A model generated the notes under the pieces. The model did no database searches. It was not told where the DNA came from and saw nothing but the letters and a program-made list of their open reading frames with translations. Made by a program: the position numbers and the translations under genes. From Alphaproteobacteria bacterium (GTDB taxonomy: Bacteria > Pseudomonadota > Alphaproteobacteria > Geminicoccales > Geminicoccaceae), in assembly GCA_026990035.1 (NCBI GenBank), contig JALSIM010000040.1, positions 235,461 to 299,460 of the forward strand: a DNA stretch of 64,000 bases, written 5' to 3'. Positions 34,909 to 44,424 of the stretch are shown piece after piece. The number at the start of each line of letters is the position of its first letter. The first letter of the stretch is position 1.

Positions 34909-36417
34909 TCAAGCCGGAGGCGGGGCGGTGGCGGAGCGGGCCTGGTCTTCGGCGAAAGGATCCTCGACGAAGGGCCAGATCGGCCTCGCGAGTCTGCCGT
35001 AGCGGCTCGGATCCGAGCGGTTCGGATAGATCCCCTCCACCCCGACGTAAAGGATCTCGGCGGCGATCGGACGGAATCCGGCGTGGAAATGGTTGGTGGA
35101 TTTCACCAGGAGGGCCCGCTTGCGGTGCGGGTCGACGCCGAGATCGGTGAAGATGTCCGGCTCGAAGACCTGGGTCCGGTTGCTGCCGACGAGGATGTCG
35201 ATCTCGGTACCGGCGAGGCGCAGGACCGCGCATCTGCCGAGGGTCACCCGGCTGCCGGCGAAGGATTGCCATCCCGGATCTGCCAGCGCCCGGATCTCGA
35301 AGCGGCCGTCGATCGGGGGACCACTCGAGGCATGGGTCTTGCCGCCGATGCGCATCTCGAGAACCACCCCCTCGCCGGCCGCATGGGCGAGGGCGGCCGC
35401 CTGCGGATCCCAGATCAGGGCGGCCCCGAGACGGTCGATCCCGGCCTCCATCAGGGCCCGCAGCAGCACCGTGTTGTCACCGGCGTTGCCGCCGCCGGGA
35501 TTGTCCCAGACGTCGGCGAGGACCACCGGCCCGCCGCCCGGGGGCCGGTCGCGGACGGCGGCGACGGCCTCCTCCACCGTGATCACCGGCATCCGGGTGG
35601 TTCCCCGCATCGCGAACACCTCCCGGCCGAGCCGTTCGGCGAGCGCATCGCCCTCTTCCCGGGCATCGTCGGTCACCACCAGCACCCGGGTGCCGAGTTC
35701 CGGCACGTCGGCGGCCATGAAGCCGTGGATCAGGGAGATCGAGAGCACCCGCCCCCGGCCCTGCAGCGCCCGGATCCGGTCCACGAAGCCGCGCATCGGC
35801 TCCCGGCTGGTGGGGAAGATGTCGATCATCCGGCAATCGAAGACCGACATCACCGGCCGGATCTCGCCCCGCGCCGCGGCCAGGGCCAGATCGACCACAT
35901 GCTCCGCCCGCTCGGCGAAATCGGTGTGGGGGAACTCCAGGAAGGCCGCCAGGATATCGGCGGCGCGAACGCGCTTTTCGGTGAGATGGCTGTGCGGATC
36001 GAGCTCGGCGGCGACCACCACCCCGGGGCCGACGATCTCCCGTACCCGGGCCAGCAGATCGCCTTCGCAATCCTCGAGGCCGCGGGCGACCATCGCCCCG
36101 TGAAGGCCGAGCACGACCGCCTCCACCGGCATCGCCGCCCGGAGCTGGGCGAGGATCTCGTCGCGCAGCTCCTCGTACACGTCGAGGCGCAGCAGGCCGC
36201 CGGGTTCGGCCCAGGCGGCGGTCCCCTCGACCACCTCGAGATCGGGATCCGAGGCCGCGCGCCGGCGCAGCACGGGGATCACCGCCGAGCACAGGGTGGG
36301 GGTGTCCGGATGCCTGCCGGGCGGCGCGTAGAAGGCGCTCTCGAAGGAGGTCCGGTCGGTGGGGACGGGCGAGAAGGTGTTGGTCTCGGTCGCCAGGGAG
36401 GCGGTGAAGACGCGCAT
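34909..36417 (-). CDS. M81 family metallopeptidase (MlrC-like)
   Basis: A 502-residue protein of the MlrC/DUF1485 family. The N-terminus RVFTASLATETNTFSP, GLHGAMV, DPHSHLTEK and DNPGGGNAGDNT motifs are diagnostic; the His and Asp residues in these are the likely zinc ligands. MlrC finishes microcystin peptide breakdown, but most family members have unknown substrates and often sit beside ABC importers, as here. The gene follows ridA by 16 bases and is part of the SBP-permease-permease-ridA-M81 operon, so its substrate may be the imported compound. Confidence 0.88.
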   Translation of the reverse strand: MRVFTASLATETNTFSPVPTDRTSFESAFYAPPGRHPDTPTLCSAVIPVLRRRAASDPDLEVVEGTAAWAEPGGLLRLDVYEELRDEILAQLRAAMPVEAVVLGLHGAMVARGLEDCEGDLLARVREIVGPGVVVAAELDPHSHLTEKRVRAADILAAFLEFPHTDFAERAEHVVDLALAAARGEIRPVMSVFDCRMIDIFPTSREPMRGFVDRIRALQGRGRVLSISLIHGFMAADVPELGTRVLVVTDDAREEGDALAERLGREVFAMRGTTRMPVITVEEAVAAVRDRPPGGGPVVLADVWDNPGGGNAGDNTVLLRALMEAGIDRLGAALIWDPQAAALAHAAGEGVVLEMRIGGKTHASSGPPIDGRFEIRALADPGWQSFAGSRVTLGRCAVLRLAGTEIDILVGSNRTQVFEPDIFTDLGVDPHRKRALLVKSTNHFHAGFRPIAAEILYVGVEGIYPNRSDPSRYGRLARPIWPFVEDPFAEDQARSATAPPPA

Positions 36418-36433
36418 CGTCGCCGCTCCCGGC

Positions 36434-36805
36434 TCAGCCGCGGAGCGGCTTGTAGGCGATCGCCTCGATTTCCACCTTGATGTCGATCATCAACCGTGCC
36501 TCGACGGTGGTCCGCGCCGGGGGATCGGTCGGGAAGAACTTCGCGTAGACCTGGTTGAAGGCGGCGAAGTCGCGGGCATCCTCCAGGAACACCTGGGTCT
36601 TGACCACATCGGCGAGGCTGCAGCCGGCGAGAGCCAGCGCCGCCTCGAGATTGCGCATCACCTGCTCGGTCTGTTCGACGATGCCCCCGGCCACCACCCG
36701 GCCGTCCGCATCGACCGGCACCTGACCCGAGACATGCACGAAATCGCCCGCCCGGACGGCCGGCGAGAGGGGGACGTGGGAGCTTCCGAAACACTGTTTG
36801 GACAC
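36434..36805 (-). CDS. RidA family protein (reactive imine deaminase)
   Basis: A 123-residue protein of the RidA/YjgF/UK114 family. The conserved Arg in ARTTVEARL that binds the carboxylate of 2-aminoacrylate-type imines is present, as is the HVSGQVPVDADG segment. RidA enzymes hydrolyse enamine/imine intermediates released by PLP dehydratases. The GTG start at 36805 follows AGGAGAG. Its operon lies opposite a D-serine-dehydratase-like gene, a likely source of such an imine. Confidence 0.9.
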   Translation of the reverse strand: MSKQCFGSSHVPLSPAVRAGDFVHVSGQVPVDADGRVVAGGIVEQTEQVMRNLEAALALAGCSLADVVKTQVFLEDARDFAAFNQVYAKFFPTDPPARTTVEARLMIDIKVEIEAIAYKPLRG

Positions 36806-36836
36806 GGGATCTCTCCTTTCACGGGAAGAACGGACG

Positions 36837-37661
36837 TCACTTGACGGCGCCGAGGCCGAGGCCGCGCACGAGATAGCGCTGGAGCCAGGAAAAGACGATC
36901 GCCACCGGGACGGTGGCCGCCAGCGAGGCGGCCATCACATGGTGCCACTCGACGGTGTAGCGGCCGGCGACCTGGGAGAAGATCTGGATCGGCAGGGTGT
37001 AGCTTTCCTGGCGCCGCAGCATGGTCAGGGCGATCACGAATTCGTTCCAGGCGTTGATGAAGGAAAAGATCGCGGTGACCGTGATCGCCGGCAGGGCGAG
37101 CGGCAGGAAGACCCGCAGGAGCGCGCCGGTCCGCGAGGCGCCCTCCAGCCAGGCGGCCTCCTCCAGATCCCGCGGGATGGTGGCGAAGTAGCTCTGCAGC
37201 ATCCAGACGGTGAAGGCGATGTTGAAGGCTCCGTAGACGAGGACCACCGAATTGACACTGTCCACCAGACCCAGCGCCGCGGCGAGGCGGAAGAGCCCGA
37301 TCACCAGCACGATCGGCGACAGCATCTGGGTCACGAGGAGGAAATGGCGCAGCCAGCCCCGGCCCGTGAACCGGTAGCGGTCCAACGCGTAGGCGAAGGG
37401 CACGGCGACGAGGATCGCGATCACCGTCGACAGGAACGAGACGTAGAGGGAATTGGCGAGGGCCCGCCCGAATCCGGTGGCCTCCCACATCTCGACGAAA
37501 TTCTCCCAGGCGAGGCGGCTCGGCACCCAGCTCGGGGTCAGCACCTCGGTGGCCGGCTTGAGGGCGGTGATCAGCATCACCGCATAGGGGAAGAGGGTCG
37601 TCACCACCAGCGGCGACAGCACCAGCCAGGCGAGGATGGTCCGTCGGAGCTTAGGCGACAT
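36837..37661 (-). CDS. carbohydrate-type ABC transporter permease (MalG-like)
   Basis: A 274-residue inner-membrane protein with six membrane helices. The EAA loop that docks on the ATPase reads [25 protein letters not shown] in part near residues 165-190. It belongs to the CUT1 family, which imports oligosaccharides, polyols and related solutes. Its start overlaps the end of the other permease gene by 11 bases. The ATPase gene is on the divergent arm at 40861. Confidence 0.9.
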   Translation of the reverse strand: MSPKLRRTILAWLVLSPLVVTTLFPYAVMLITALKPATEVLTPSWVPSRLAWENFVEMWEATGFGRALANSLYVSFLSTVIAILVAVPFAYALDRYRFTGRGWLRHFLLVTQMLSPIVLVIGLFRLAAALGLVDSVNSVVLVYGAFNIAFTVWMLQSYFATIPRDLEEAAWLEGASRTGALLRVFLPLALPAITVTAIFSFINAWNEFVIALTMLRRQESYTLPIQIFSQVAGRYTVEWHHVMAASLAATVPVAIVFSWLQRYLVRGLGLGAVK

Positions 37662-38532
37662 CTTCCCCCCGCCGGGCGGTCAGACGAACGTAGAGGAGGG
37701 TGAACATCAGGAGCAGGGCGAACATGATCAGGGACAACGCCGAGGCCTCTCCCAGCTTGCCGTAGGCGAACCCGAGCTTGTACAGATAGGTGACCAGGAT
37801 ATCGGTGGAATTCGCCGGTCCCCCCTGGGTGGTGGCCCAGATGATGGGAAAGGAATTGAACACGTAAATGGTGTTCAGCACGACGGCGATGTTGAGGAAG
37901 GGCAGCATCAGCGGGAAGGTGATCTCGCGGAAGGCCTGGAAGGCCGAGGCGCCCTCGAGCGTGGCCGCTTCGTAGAGATCCTCGGGAATCGAGGACAGAC
38001 CGCCCAGGAAGATGGTCACCGTGAAGGGCACGGTGACGAGGATCCCGATCAGGATCTGCACCGGGAAGGCGGTGGTCGCCTGGGCCAGCCACTGGATGTT
38101 GGTATCGAGCAGCCCCAGGGTCCGGAGACCGGAATTGAGCAGCCCGCTTTCACCATTGAGCGCCCAGCGCCAGACGATCGCGGTCATGGTGATGGAGATC
38201 GCCCAGGGCAGCATGACGATCACCCGGGCGAGGCCGCGGCCGTAGAAATCCTGGTGCAGCACCAGCGCCACCGGGAAGGACAGCAGCAGCGCTCCGAAGA
38301 CGATCCCGACGGTCCAGATCACGGTCCGCCAGAGAGCGGCGAGGAATTCGGGATCCTCGAGGATGGCGGCGAAATTGGCGAGGCCGGCGAAGCCGCGGAG
38401 CTGGCCGAAGCGGTTGACCTCGCTCAGGGCGATGGTGCCGAGCTGGACCAGCGGCCAGAGGATGATGAAAGCCGCCAGCAGGAAGCCCGGCAGGACCAGC
38501 AGATAAGGAACGAGAGGAGAAGAGCGCCGCAT
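37651..38532 (-). CDS. carbohydrate-type ABC transporter permease (MalF-like)
   Basis: A 293-residue inner-membrane protein with six membrane helices and an EAA loop around [21 protein letters not shown] 38532 is used; a GTG directly before it (38535) is possible. It pairs with the MalG-like permease in a CUT1 importer. A 12-bp stem-loop lies between it and the upstream binding-protein gene. Confidence 0.9.
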   Translation of the reverse strand: MRRSSPLVPYLLVLPGFLLAAFIILWPLVQLGTIALSEVNRFGQLRGFAGLANFAAILEDPEFLAALWRTVIWTVGIVFGALLLSFPVALVLHQDFYGRGLARVIVMLPWAISITMTAIVWRWALNGESGLLNSGLRTLGLLDTNIQWLAQATTAFPVQILIGILVTVPFTVTIFLGGLSSIPEDLYEAATLEGASAFQAFREITFPLMLPFLNIAVVLNTIYVFNSFPIIWATTQGGPANSTDILVTYLYKLGFAYGKLGEASALSLIMFALLLMFTLLYVRLTARRGEDVA

Positions 38533-38599
38533 CACGCGCCGTCGCGAGCCGATGTCCGCGGCCGCCGGCGGCGGTTCCTCCGCCCCGGCGGGAGACGGT

Positions 38600-38629
38600 G
38601 GCCGGGCGCGGCCGGTGCCGCGCCCGGCC
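38600..38629 (-). promoter_or_regulatory. intercistronic stem-loop between binding-protein and permease genes
   Basis: A perfect 12-bp GC-rich stem (38600-38611 with 38618-38629) and a 6-base loop, 14 bases after the binding-protein stop and inside the operon. Such structures commonly protect the 3' end of binding-protein mRNA or cause partial termination, raising its level over the permeases. No T-run follows. Confidence 0.55.
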
Positions 38630-38643
38630 CGTCACCGCCGGTC

Positions 38644-39876
38644 CTATTTCCCGAGCACACGGTCGATCTTGGCCGCGGCCCCGTCGAGGGCCTCTTCGAC
38701 GCCGGCCTCGCCCAGATAGATCGCCTGGAGGGCGTTGACGGTGATCGCCGCGATCTCCTCCCAGCCGCGGATCACCGGCGCGAAGCGGGCTTCCGGCAGC
38801 AGCGCGGTGAACACCTTGAGATCCGGATTCTCGGCGAAGGCGGGCATGGCCGCCACCTCCTTGTTCACCGGCAGGAAGCCTTCACCTTCGGTGAAGCGTG
38901 CGCGCCATTCGGTGGTGAAGATCATGTCGAGGAACTTCCAGGCGAGATCCTTGTTCTGGGAGTTCTCGAACATGATGATCGAATCGGTGACCCCATAGGT
39001 GCCGCGCTCGCCGCCGGGACCGGCGGGGATCCGGGCGACGCCGTAGGGCAGACCGGGCGCCTCCTCCTTGATCTGGGCGGAGAGGAAGGGGGCGGTGATC
39101 ATCATCCCCACCCGACCCTGCTTGAACAGGTTCTGCACGTCCTCGCGGGTGTAGGCGGTCACCCCGGGCTGGGTCGAACCGGCGTCGATCATGGATTTAT
39201 AGAGCCGGGCCGCGGCGTAGGCCGCCTCGGTGTCCAGCCCCGAGGTGCCGTCCGCCTCGATCAGATCGCCGCCGTAGGCCCAGAAGGCGTAATAGAAATA
39301 GACGTCGGTCTCGATTTCCTTGCCCTGGAGGCCGTAGCCGTAGACCTCCTCGCCGAGAGCCGAGACCGCGGCCGCCGTCTTCGCCAGCTCCTCCCAGGTG
39401 TCCGGCGGCGCGTCGAAGCCGGCCTGCTCCAGGAGATCGCGGTTGTAGTACATGGCCCGGGCCGAGGCGGCGATCGGCAGGCCGTAGGTCTCGCCGTTCA
39501 TCACCGAGGGCGAAAGGAAGACCTCGAAGAAGCGGCTGCGGAACGCATCGTCCATGTATTCGTCGAGGGGCGCGGCGATTCCCTCCTCGACGAAGTCCAC
39601 CAGCCAGCGGGTGCCGATGATCGCCAGATCGGCGTTGGTGCCGGCGGAGATGTCGGTGGTCAGCTTCTGCAGCAGCACGTCCCAGGGGACCACCTCGATC
39701 TGGATGTCGGTGCCCGGGTTGGCCGCCTCGAAGGCGGCCGCCGCCGCCTCGAAATAGGGGCCCGTCTTGGAGCTGTATTCGGCGACCGTGACACGGACGG
39801 TGGCCGCCACCGCCAGCGAGCCGGCGAAGGTCACTCCCAGAGCCGCCCCGGCCATGATCCCGAGCGTTTTTCTCAT
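38644..39876 (-). CDS. ABC transporter substrate-binding protein, family 1 (CUT1)
   Basis: A 410-residue periplasmic binding protein. ATG 39876 follows GGAGGAAGTC and is preferred to 39888. The signal peptide spans about residues 1-24 (LGIMAGAALGVTFAGSLAVAA). Family features include VVPWDVLLQKLTTDISAGTNADL, YGLPIAASARAMYYNRDLLEQAG (each in part) and WAYGGDLIEADG. It is the first gene of the leftward arm. The ligand cannot be read from sequence; neighbours argue for a nitrogen-containing solute or sugar-like conjugate. Confidence 0.9.
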   Translation of the reverse strand: MRKTLGIMAGAALGVTFAGSLAVAATVRVTVAEYSSKTGPYFEAAAAAFEAANPGTDIQIEVVPWDVLLQKLTTDISAGTNADLAIIGTRWLVDFVEEGIAAPLDEYMDDAFRSRFFEVFLSPSVMNGETYGLPIAASARAMYYNRDLLEQAGFDAPPDTWEELAKTAAAVSALGEEVYGYGLQGKEIETDVYFYYAFWAYGGDLIEADGTSGLDTEAAYAAARLYKSMIDAGSTQPGVTAYTREDVQNLFKQGRVGMMITAPFLSAQIKEEAPGLPYGVARIPAGPGGERGTYGVTDSIIMFENSQNKDLAWKFLDMIFTTEWRARFTEGEGFLPVNKEVAAMPAFAENPDLKVFTALLPEARFAPVIRGWEEIAAITVNALQAIYLGEAGVEEALDGAAAKIDRVLGK

Positions 39877-39985
39877 GACTTCCTCCACTGACTGGTTTTT
39901 CTATTGTCGGTCGAACCTCGTACCGCCGACGCGGACACCCGACCGGCACGACCGCGTGAAAAAATACGACAAGAACATGGGGGCA

Positions 39986-40013
39986 GCAACGCGAAAAACG
40001 GATTTCTTGTTGC
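39986..40013. promoter_or_regulatory. inverted repeat in the divergent control region
   Basis: GCAAC (39986-39990) and GTTGC (40009-40013) flank an 18-base AT-richer core containing GAAA and TTTC. It lies between the divergent binding-protein and SDR genes, so it is a candidate site for the RpiR regulator encoded in the cluster. Motif strength is modest. Confidence 0.3.
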
Positions 40014-40077
40014 AAAATCACAGGCATCTGCCTAGCAATTCGCGGTACCGGGGAGGGGTGCCGAGGCGGAAAGGCGC

Positions 40078-40833
40078 ATGTTCGGGCTCGAGGGCAGACG
40101 GGTGGTGATCACCGGTGCCGGCGGCGGCGTCGGAAGGGCGCTGGTGGAGGTGTTTTCGCAACTCGGCGCGGCGATCGTCGCCTGCGACCGGCCCGGGGTG
40201 CCGCTCGCCGGGCCGGTCCCGCGGGAGAGCCACCGCTTCGACCTCGCCGATCGCGAGGCGACCCTCGCCGCGGCCGAGGCCATCGTCGCCGCCGGCCCTC
40301 CCGAGGTGGTGATCTCCAATGCCGGTGCGACCCGGGCCGAGACCCTCGGGCAGACCGACCCGGAAACCTTCGACCGGGAGCTGGAGGTCAATCTCCAGGG
40401 AGCGGTGCGCTTCACCGCCGCTCTGCTGCCGGCGATGCGAGGGCTCGCCGACGGGGCCTGTTTCGTCTTCGTCTCCTCGGTCAACGCCGTCCAGCATTTC
40501 GGTAATCCCGCCTACAGCGTCGCCAAGGCGGGGCTGCACGCCTGGATGCGGGCGATCGCCACCGAGGAGGGCGTCAACGGCATCCGGGCCAACGCCGTCA
40601 TGCCGGGCTCGATCCGCACCCCGGCCTGGGAGGCGCGTCTGGCACGGGATCCCGGGGTGGTGGATCGGGTGGCGCGGCTCTATCCGCTCGGGCGTCTGGT
40701 CGAGACCCGGGAGGTGGCCCGGGCCGTCGCCTTTCTCGCCTCGCCGCTGGCCAGCGGAATCACCGGCGCGATCCTGCCGGTCGATGCCGGACTCACCGCC
40801 TCCAATCTGCCTTTCATCCGGGAGATCTCATGA
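40078..40833 (+). CDS. short-chain dehydrogenase/reductase in ABC cluster
   Basis: A 251-residue SDR with cofactor motif TGAGGGVG at residues 12-19, NAG at 81-83, S133/S134, Y146 and K150. It is the first gene of the rightward arm, 28 bases before the ABC ATPase gene. It probably oxidises a hydroxyl group of the imported compound or of a product. The substrate is not identifiable. Confidence 0.82.
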   Translation: MFGLEGRRVVITGAGGGVGRALVEVFSQLGAAIVACDRPGVPLAGPVPRESHRFDLADREATLAAAEAIVAAGPPEVVISNAGATRAETLGQTDPETFDRELEVNLQGAVRFTAALLPAMRGLADGACFVFVSSVNAVQHFGNPAYSVAKAGLHAWMRAIATEEGVNGIRANAVMPGSIRTPAWEARLARDPGVVDRVARLYPLGRLVETREVARAVAFLASPLASGITGAILPVDAGLTASNLPFIREIS

Positions 40834-40860
40834 CCGTCCAGCGGCTCCACGGAGACGAGG

Positions 40861-41928
40861 ATGGCCACCCTTGAACTGGTCGATGTCAGCAAGCGCTTCG
40901 GTGCGGTCACGGTGATCGAACGCCTGTCGCTGGCGATCGCGAAGGGGGAATTCGTGGTCCTGGTCGGCCCCTCGGGCTGCGGCAAGTCCACCCTGCTGCG
41001 GATGATCGCCGGGCTGGAGACGATCTCGGAAGGAGAGCTGATCATCGAGGGAAAACGGGCCAACGAAATCCCGCCCCAGAAGCGCGACATCTCGATGGTC
41101 TTCCAGTCCTACGCCCTGTTCCCGCACATGACCGTCCGCGGCAACATCGCCTTCGGCCCCCGCATCCGGGGCGAACCCCCGACACGGGTCGAGACCGCGA
41201 TCCGGCGTGCGAGCGGGGTGCTGAAGCTCGATGCGTTCCTCGCCCGGATGCCGCGCCAGCTCTCGGGCGGCCAGCGGCAGCGGGTGGCGATGGGCCGGGC
41301 GATCGTCCGCAATCCGCGCCTGTTCCTGTTCGACGAACCGCTGTCCAATCTCGACGCCAAGCTCCGGGTCCAGATGCGGACCGAGATCAAGGCCCTGCAC
41401 CAGCGTCTCGAAACCACCTCCATCTACGTCACCCACGATCAGATCGAGGCGATGACCATGGCCGACCGCATCGTCGTCATGAACGGCGGACGGATCGAGC
41501 AGATCGGCGCCCCCCTCGCGGTCTACGACCGGCCGGTCAACCGCTTCGTCGCCGGCTTCATCGGTTCGCCGGCGATGAGCTTCCTCGAGGCCCGGTTCCG
41601 TCGTGCCGGAGGGCGTCCGGTGGCCGTCCTCGCCGACGGCAGCGCCCTGCCGGTCGGGGAGGTCGCCTGCGCCGACGGACGGCCGGTGGTGGTCGGGATC
41701 CGTCCCGATTCCTTCCGGCGCGATCCGGAGGGACCGATCACCATGACCGTCGAAGTGGTGGAACCGACGGGGCCCGAAATCCACCTCTACGGCCGGGTGG
41801 CCGGGACGGAGGCGCGGGCCGTCTTCCGCGACCGGAACCTGCCGCGACCCGGCGACCGCCTGCGGCTGGCGGTCGAGCCCCGCGAGGTTCATCTCTTCGA
41901 CGCCGGAGAGAAGGGAGCCCGATTGTGA
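40861..41928 (+). CDS. carbohydrate-type ABC transporter ATP-binding protein (MalK/UgpC-like)
   Basis: A 355-residue ATPase: Walker [11 protein letters not shown]-loop [12 protein letters not shown], signature [15 protein letters not shown], Walker [14 protein letters not shown], and a C-terminal TOBE domain (about 240-350) that can carry regulatory contacts. It supplies the ATPase for the two permeases at 36837-38532. Its stop overlaps the RpiR GTG start (GTGA). Confidence 0.92.
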   Translation: MATLELVDVSKRFGAVTVIERLSLAIAKGEFVVLVGPSGCGKSTLLRMIAGLETISEGELIIEGKRANEIPPQKRDISMVFQSYALFPHMTVRGNIAFGPRIRGEPPTRVETAIRRASGVLKLDAFLARMPRQLSGGQRQRVAMGRAIVRNPRLFLFDEPLSNLDAKLRVQMRTEIKALHQRLETTSIYVTHDQIEAMTMADRIVVMNGGRIEQIGAPLAVYDRPVNRFVAGFIGSPAMSFLEARFRRAGGRPVAVLADGSALPVGEVACADGRPVVVGIRPDSFRRDPEGPITMTVEVVEPTGPEIHLYGRVAGTEARAVFRDRNLPRPGDRLRLAVEPREVHLFDAGEKGARL

Positions 41929-42851
41929 AGCGAGGCCAGGGAAGGGCGGCGATCGACCCGGGCGAGGATGGCACCGTCGACATCATCGCCCGGCTGCGGC
42001 GGCGGGCCCGCGAGGGGCGGGGCGCGGAGCGGCGCCTCGCCGAATGCATTCTCGCCGATCCCCGCTTCGCCGCCAGCGCCCCCATCGCCGAGATCGCCGG
42101 ACGTGCCGGGGTCAGCGAGCCGACGGTGACCCGCCTCGCGAGGGCGATGGGCTTTTCCGGGACCCGCGACATCCGCTTCCATCTCGCCCAGGCGCTGGCC
42201 ATCGGCGGCGCCTACATGGGCGATCGGGCCCGCGAACGCGGGACCGGACGGGGGGCGTCGGGTCTGGTCGCGGCGGTGGCGACCGACGCCCATGCCGCCA
42301 TCGACCGGATGATGCTCGGGATCCGGGAAGGCGAGGTGGAGGCGATCGCCGGGATCCTCGCCCGGGCCCGGCAGATCCTGATCTGCGGCACCGGCGGCAG
42401 CTCCTCGATGGCGGCGGTGGAATTCGAGAACCGCCTCTTCCGCCTCGGCCTCAAGGTCTCGGCGCGGACCGATCCGCAGCTCCAGCGGATGAACGCCTCG
42501 GTGCTGGCGGAAGGCGATGTCATCGTCGGTTTCTCGATCTCCGGCCAGGTGACTTCGGTTCTCGACGCCCTCAAGATCGCCCGCCAGTACGGCGCCCGGA
42601 CGGTGGCGATCACCAGCCCCGACACGCCCATCGCCGCGGCCGCGGAAACCGCCCTGCCGCTGACCATCGAGGAGCACGGCGATCTCTACAAACCCTCCTC
42701 GGTCCGCTACGGTCTGCTCGCCGTCGTCGATACGCTGGCCCTGGCCACCGCCCGGGCGATCGGTCCCGAGGTGGTCGAACGGCTGCGCCGGGTGCGGCAG
42801 ACCCTGGCCAGCCAGAACATCCGCGATCCCGGGATGCCGATCGGAGACTGA
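41925..42851 (+). CDS. RpiR/MurR family transcriptional regulator
   Basis: A 308-residue regulator with N-terminal helix-turn-helix (about residues 45-90, [20 protein letters not shown]) and a C-terminal SIS sugar-isomerase domain (about 130-270, with [10 protein letters not shown] and [15 protein letters not shown] in part). SIS domains bind phosphosugars or amino sugars. GTG 41925 is coupled to the ATPase gene. It is the obvious local regulator of the bidirectional cluster. Confidence 0.9.
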   Translation: MKRGQGRAAIDPGEDGTVDIIARLRRRAREGRGAERRLAECILADPRFAASAPIAEIAGRAGVSEPTVTRLARAMGFSGTRDIRFHLAQALAIGGAYMGDRARERGTGRGASGLVAAVATDAHAAIDRMMLGIREGEVEAIAGILARARQILICGTGGSSSMAAVEFENRLFRLGLKVSARTDPQLQRMNASVLAEGDVIVGFSISGQVTSVLDALKIARQYGARTVAITSPDTPIAAAAETALPLTIEEHGDLYKPSSVRYGLLAVVDTLALATARAIGPEVVERLRRVRQTLASQNIRDPGMPIGD

Positions 42852-42854
42852 ACG

Positions 42855-43913
42855 GTGCGAACGGAAGATCTCGACACGCCGGCGGTGCTGGTCGATCTCG
42901 ACCGGGTCGAACGCAACCTGTGTCGCGCCCAGGACTATGCCGACCGGCACGGGCTGCGGCTGCGTCCGCACATCAAGACCCACAAGCTCGTCCGCTTCGC
43001 CCGATGGCAGATGGATCTCGGCGCCCACGGGATCACCTGCCAGAAGCTGGGCGAGGCCGAATGCATGGCGGCCGGCGGCATCGCGGACATCCTGGTGACC
43101 TACAACATCCTCGGCGCCGCCAAGCTCCGCCGCCTCGCCGAACTGCACGCCCGCGTCCGGATGGCGGTGGTCGCCGACAGCCGCGAGGTGGTGGAGGGCT
43201 ACGCCGCCACCTTCACCGATCCCGGCCACCGCCTGCGGGTGCTGGTCGAATGCGATACCGGGGCCGGCCGCTGCGGCGTCCAGACGCCCCGCGAGGCGCT
43301 GGAGCTGGCCCGGACCGTCGCCGCGGCGCCGGGCCTCGCGTTCGCCGGGCTGATGACCTTCCAGCCCCGGGACGCCACCGCGGCGACCGAGGCCTGGCTC
43401 GCCGAAGCCCGCGACCTGCTGGCGGCGGCCGGCCTGCCGCCCGCCACCGTCTCCGCCGGCGGCACCCCGGATCTCTTCCGTGCCGCGGAGATCGCGAGCG
43501 CCACCGAATACCGGCCCGGAACCTACATCTATTCCGACCGGATGCAGGTCGCCTGGGGCCACGGCACCCTCGAGGATTGCGCCCTCACCGTCCTGACGAC
43601 GGTGGTCGCCCGACCGACGGCGGAGCGGGCGATCCTCGATGCCGGCTCCAAGGTGCTGGCGGCGGACACGGCACCGGTGCCCGGGCACGGTCACATCCGC
43701 GAGTACCCCGAGGCGGTGATCCGCGGCCTCAGCGAGGAACACGCGATCGTCGATGTCTCGGCCTGTCCGCACGAGCCGAGGATCGGCGAGCGGGTGCGGG
43801 TGATCCCCAATCACGTCTGCCCGGTCGTGAACCTGACGGATCGGGTCCATCTGCTGCGCGGCGACCGGGTCGAGGAGATCGTCCCGGTGGATGCCCGCGG
43901 CCGCGTCACCTGA
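42855..43913 (+). CDS. D-serine dehydratase-like / DSD1 family PLP enzyme
   Basis: A 352-residue fold-type III PLP enzyme (alanine racemase-like barrel plus C-terminal domain). The PLP lysine is K41 in RPHIKTHK. The C-terminal metal site reads H320-V-C322 in PNHVCPVVN: His-x-Cys is typical of D-serine and D-threo-3-hydroxyaspartate dehydratases, while D-threonine aldolases have His-x-Asp. A dehydratase acting on a D-hydroxyamino acid is therefore more likely than an aldolase. The GTG start follows the RpiR stop by 3 bases. RidA in the opposite arm would clear the imine product. Confidence 0.85.
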   Translation: MRTEDLDTPAVLVDLDRVERNLCRAQDYADRHGLRLRPHIKTHKLVRFARWQMDLGAHGITCQKLGEAECMAAGGIADILVTYNILGAAKLRRLAELHARVRMAVVADSREVVEGYAATFTDPGHRLRVLVECDTGAGRCGVQTPREALELARTVAAAPGLAFAGLMTFQPRDATAATEAWLAEARDLLAAAGLPPATVSAGGTPDLFRAAEIASATEYRPGTYIYSDRMQVAWGHGTLEDCALTVLTTVVARPTAERAILDAGSKVLAADTAPVPGHGHIREYPEAVIRGLSEEHAIVDVSACPHEPRIGERVRVIPNHVCPVVNLTDRVHLLRGDRVEEIVPVDARGRVT

Positions 43914-43941
43914 GGCGCGAACCAACCGACAGGGAGGATGG

Positions 43942-44424
43942 ATGAACTACGAGGAGAACCCCTTCCCGCCGGGCGATCCGGACCGACACGAACTCTGGGA
44001 GATGCTGGTCCGGCGGGACATCGACGCCTTTCTCGCCGCCGATTGGTCGATGGTCGCCGGGGATTTCGTCGCCGATCATTTCCTCGGCCTCCACGGCCAT
44101 TTCCTCGCCGATCCGGATAGCTGGCGCCTCGCTTTCCCGACCGTCGAATCCTATCGCGAGGAATGGCTCCGACAGGCCGCCGAGACGGCCGGAACGGCGT
44201 TCGCCGAACCGCTGCGCGAAGCGCTTTTCCGGGCCACCCATCTCCGGGACATCGACCTCCGGGGCGAACGTGCGGTGCTGCACAAGAAGTTCGACGGCAG
44301 GATCCGCAAGGCGGACGGGACGGATCTGCGGCTCGACTGGCAGACCCTCTATTTCTGCTCCAAGGGCGACGGACGCTGGCGGATCACCGGCTTCGTCGGC
44401 TACATCCCCCGCCGGCTGGGCTGA
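43942..44424 (+). CDS. NTF2-like (SnoaL-type) hypothetical protein
   Basis: A 160-residue protein. GGGAGG at 43931-43936 sets the start at ATG 43942. The sequence has an N-terminal helical part (LWEMLVRRDIDAFLAADWSMVAGDF in part), and a C-terminal beta pattern ending WRITGFVGYIP, which resembles the NTF2-like cone fold used by small enzymes and binding proteins. It is the last gene of the rightward arm, 28 bases after the dehydratase-like gene. Specific activity is unknown. Its last 25 bases overlap the convergent epimerase-like gene. Confidence 0.65.
   Translation: MNYEENPFPPGDPDRHELWEMLVRRDIDAFLAADWSMVAGDFVADHFLGLHGHFLADPDSWRLAFPTVESYREEWLRQAAETAGTAFAEPLREALFRATHLRDIDLRGERAVLHKKFDGRIRKADGTDLRLDWQTLYFCSKGDGRWRITGFVGYIPRRLG

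Noticed and set aside
42855..43913. D-threonine aldolase as the specific call
   Set aside because: The C-terminal metal motif is His-x-Cys, not the His-x-Asp expected for D-threonine aldolases, so a dehydratase is favoured.
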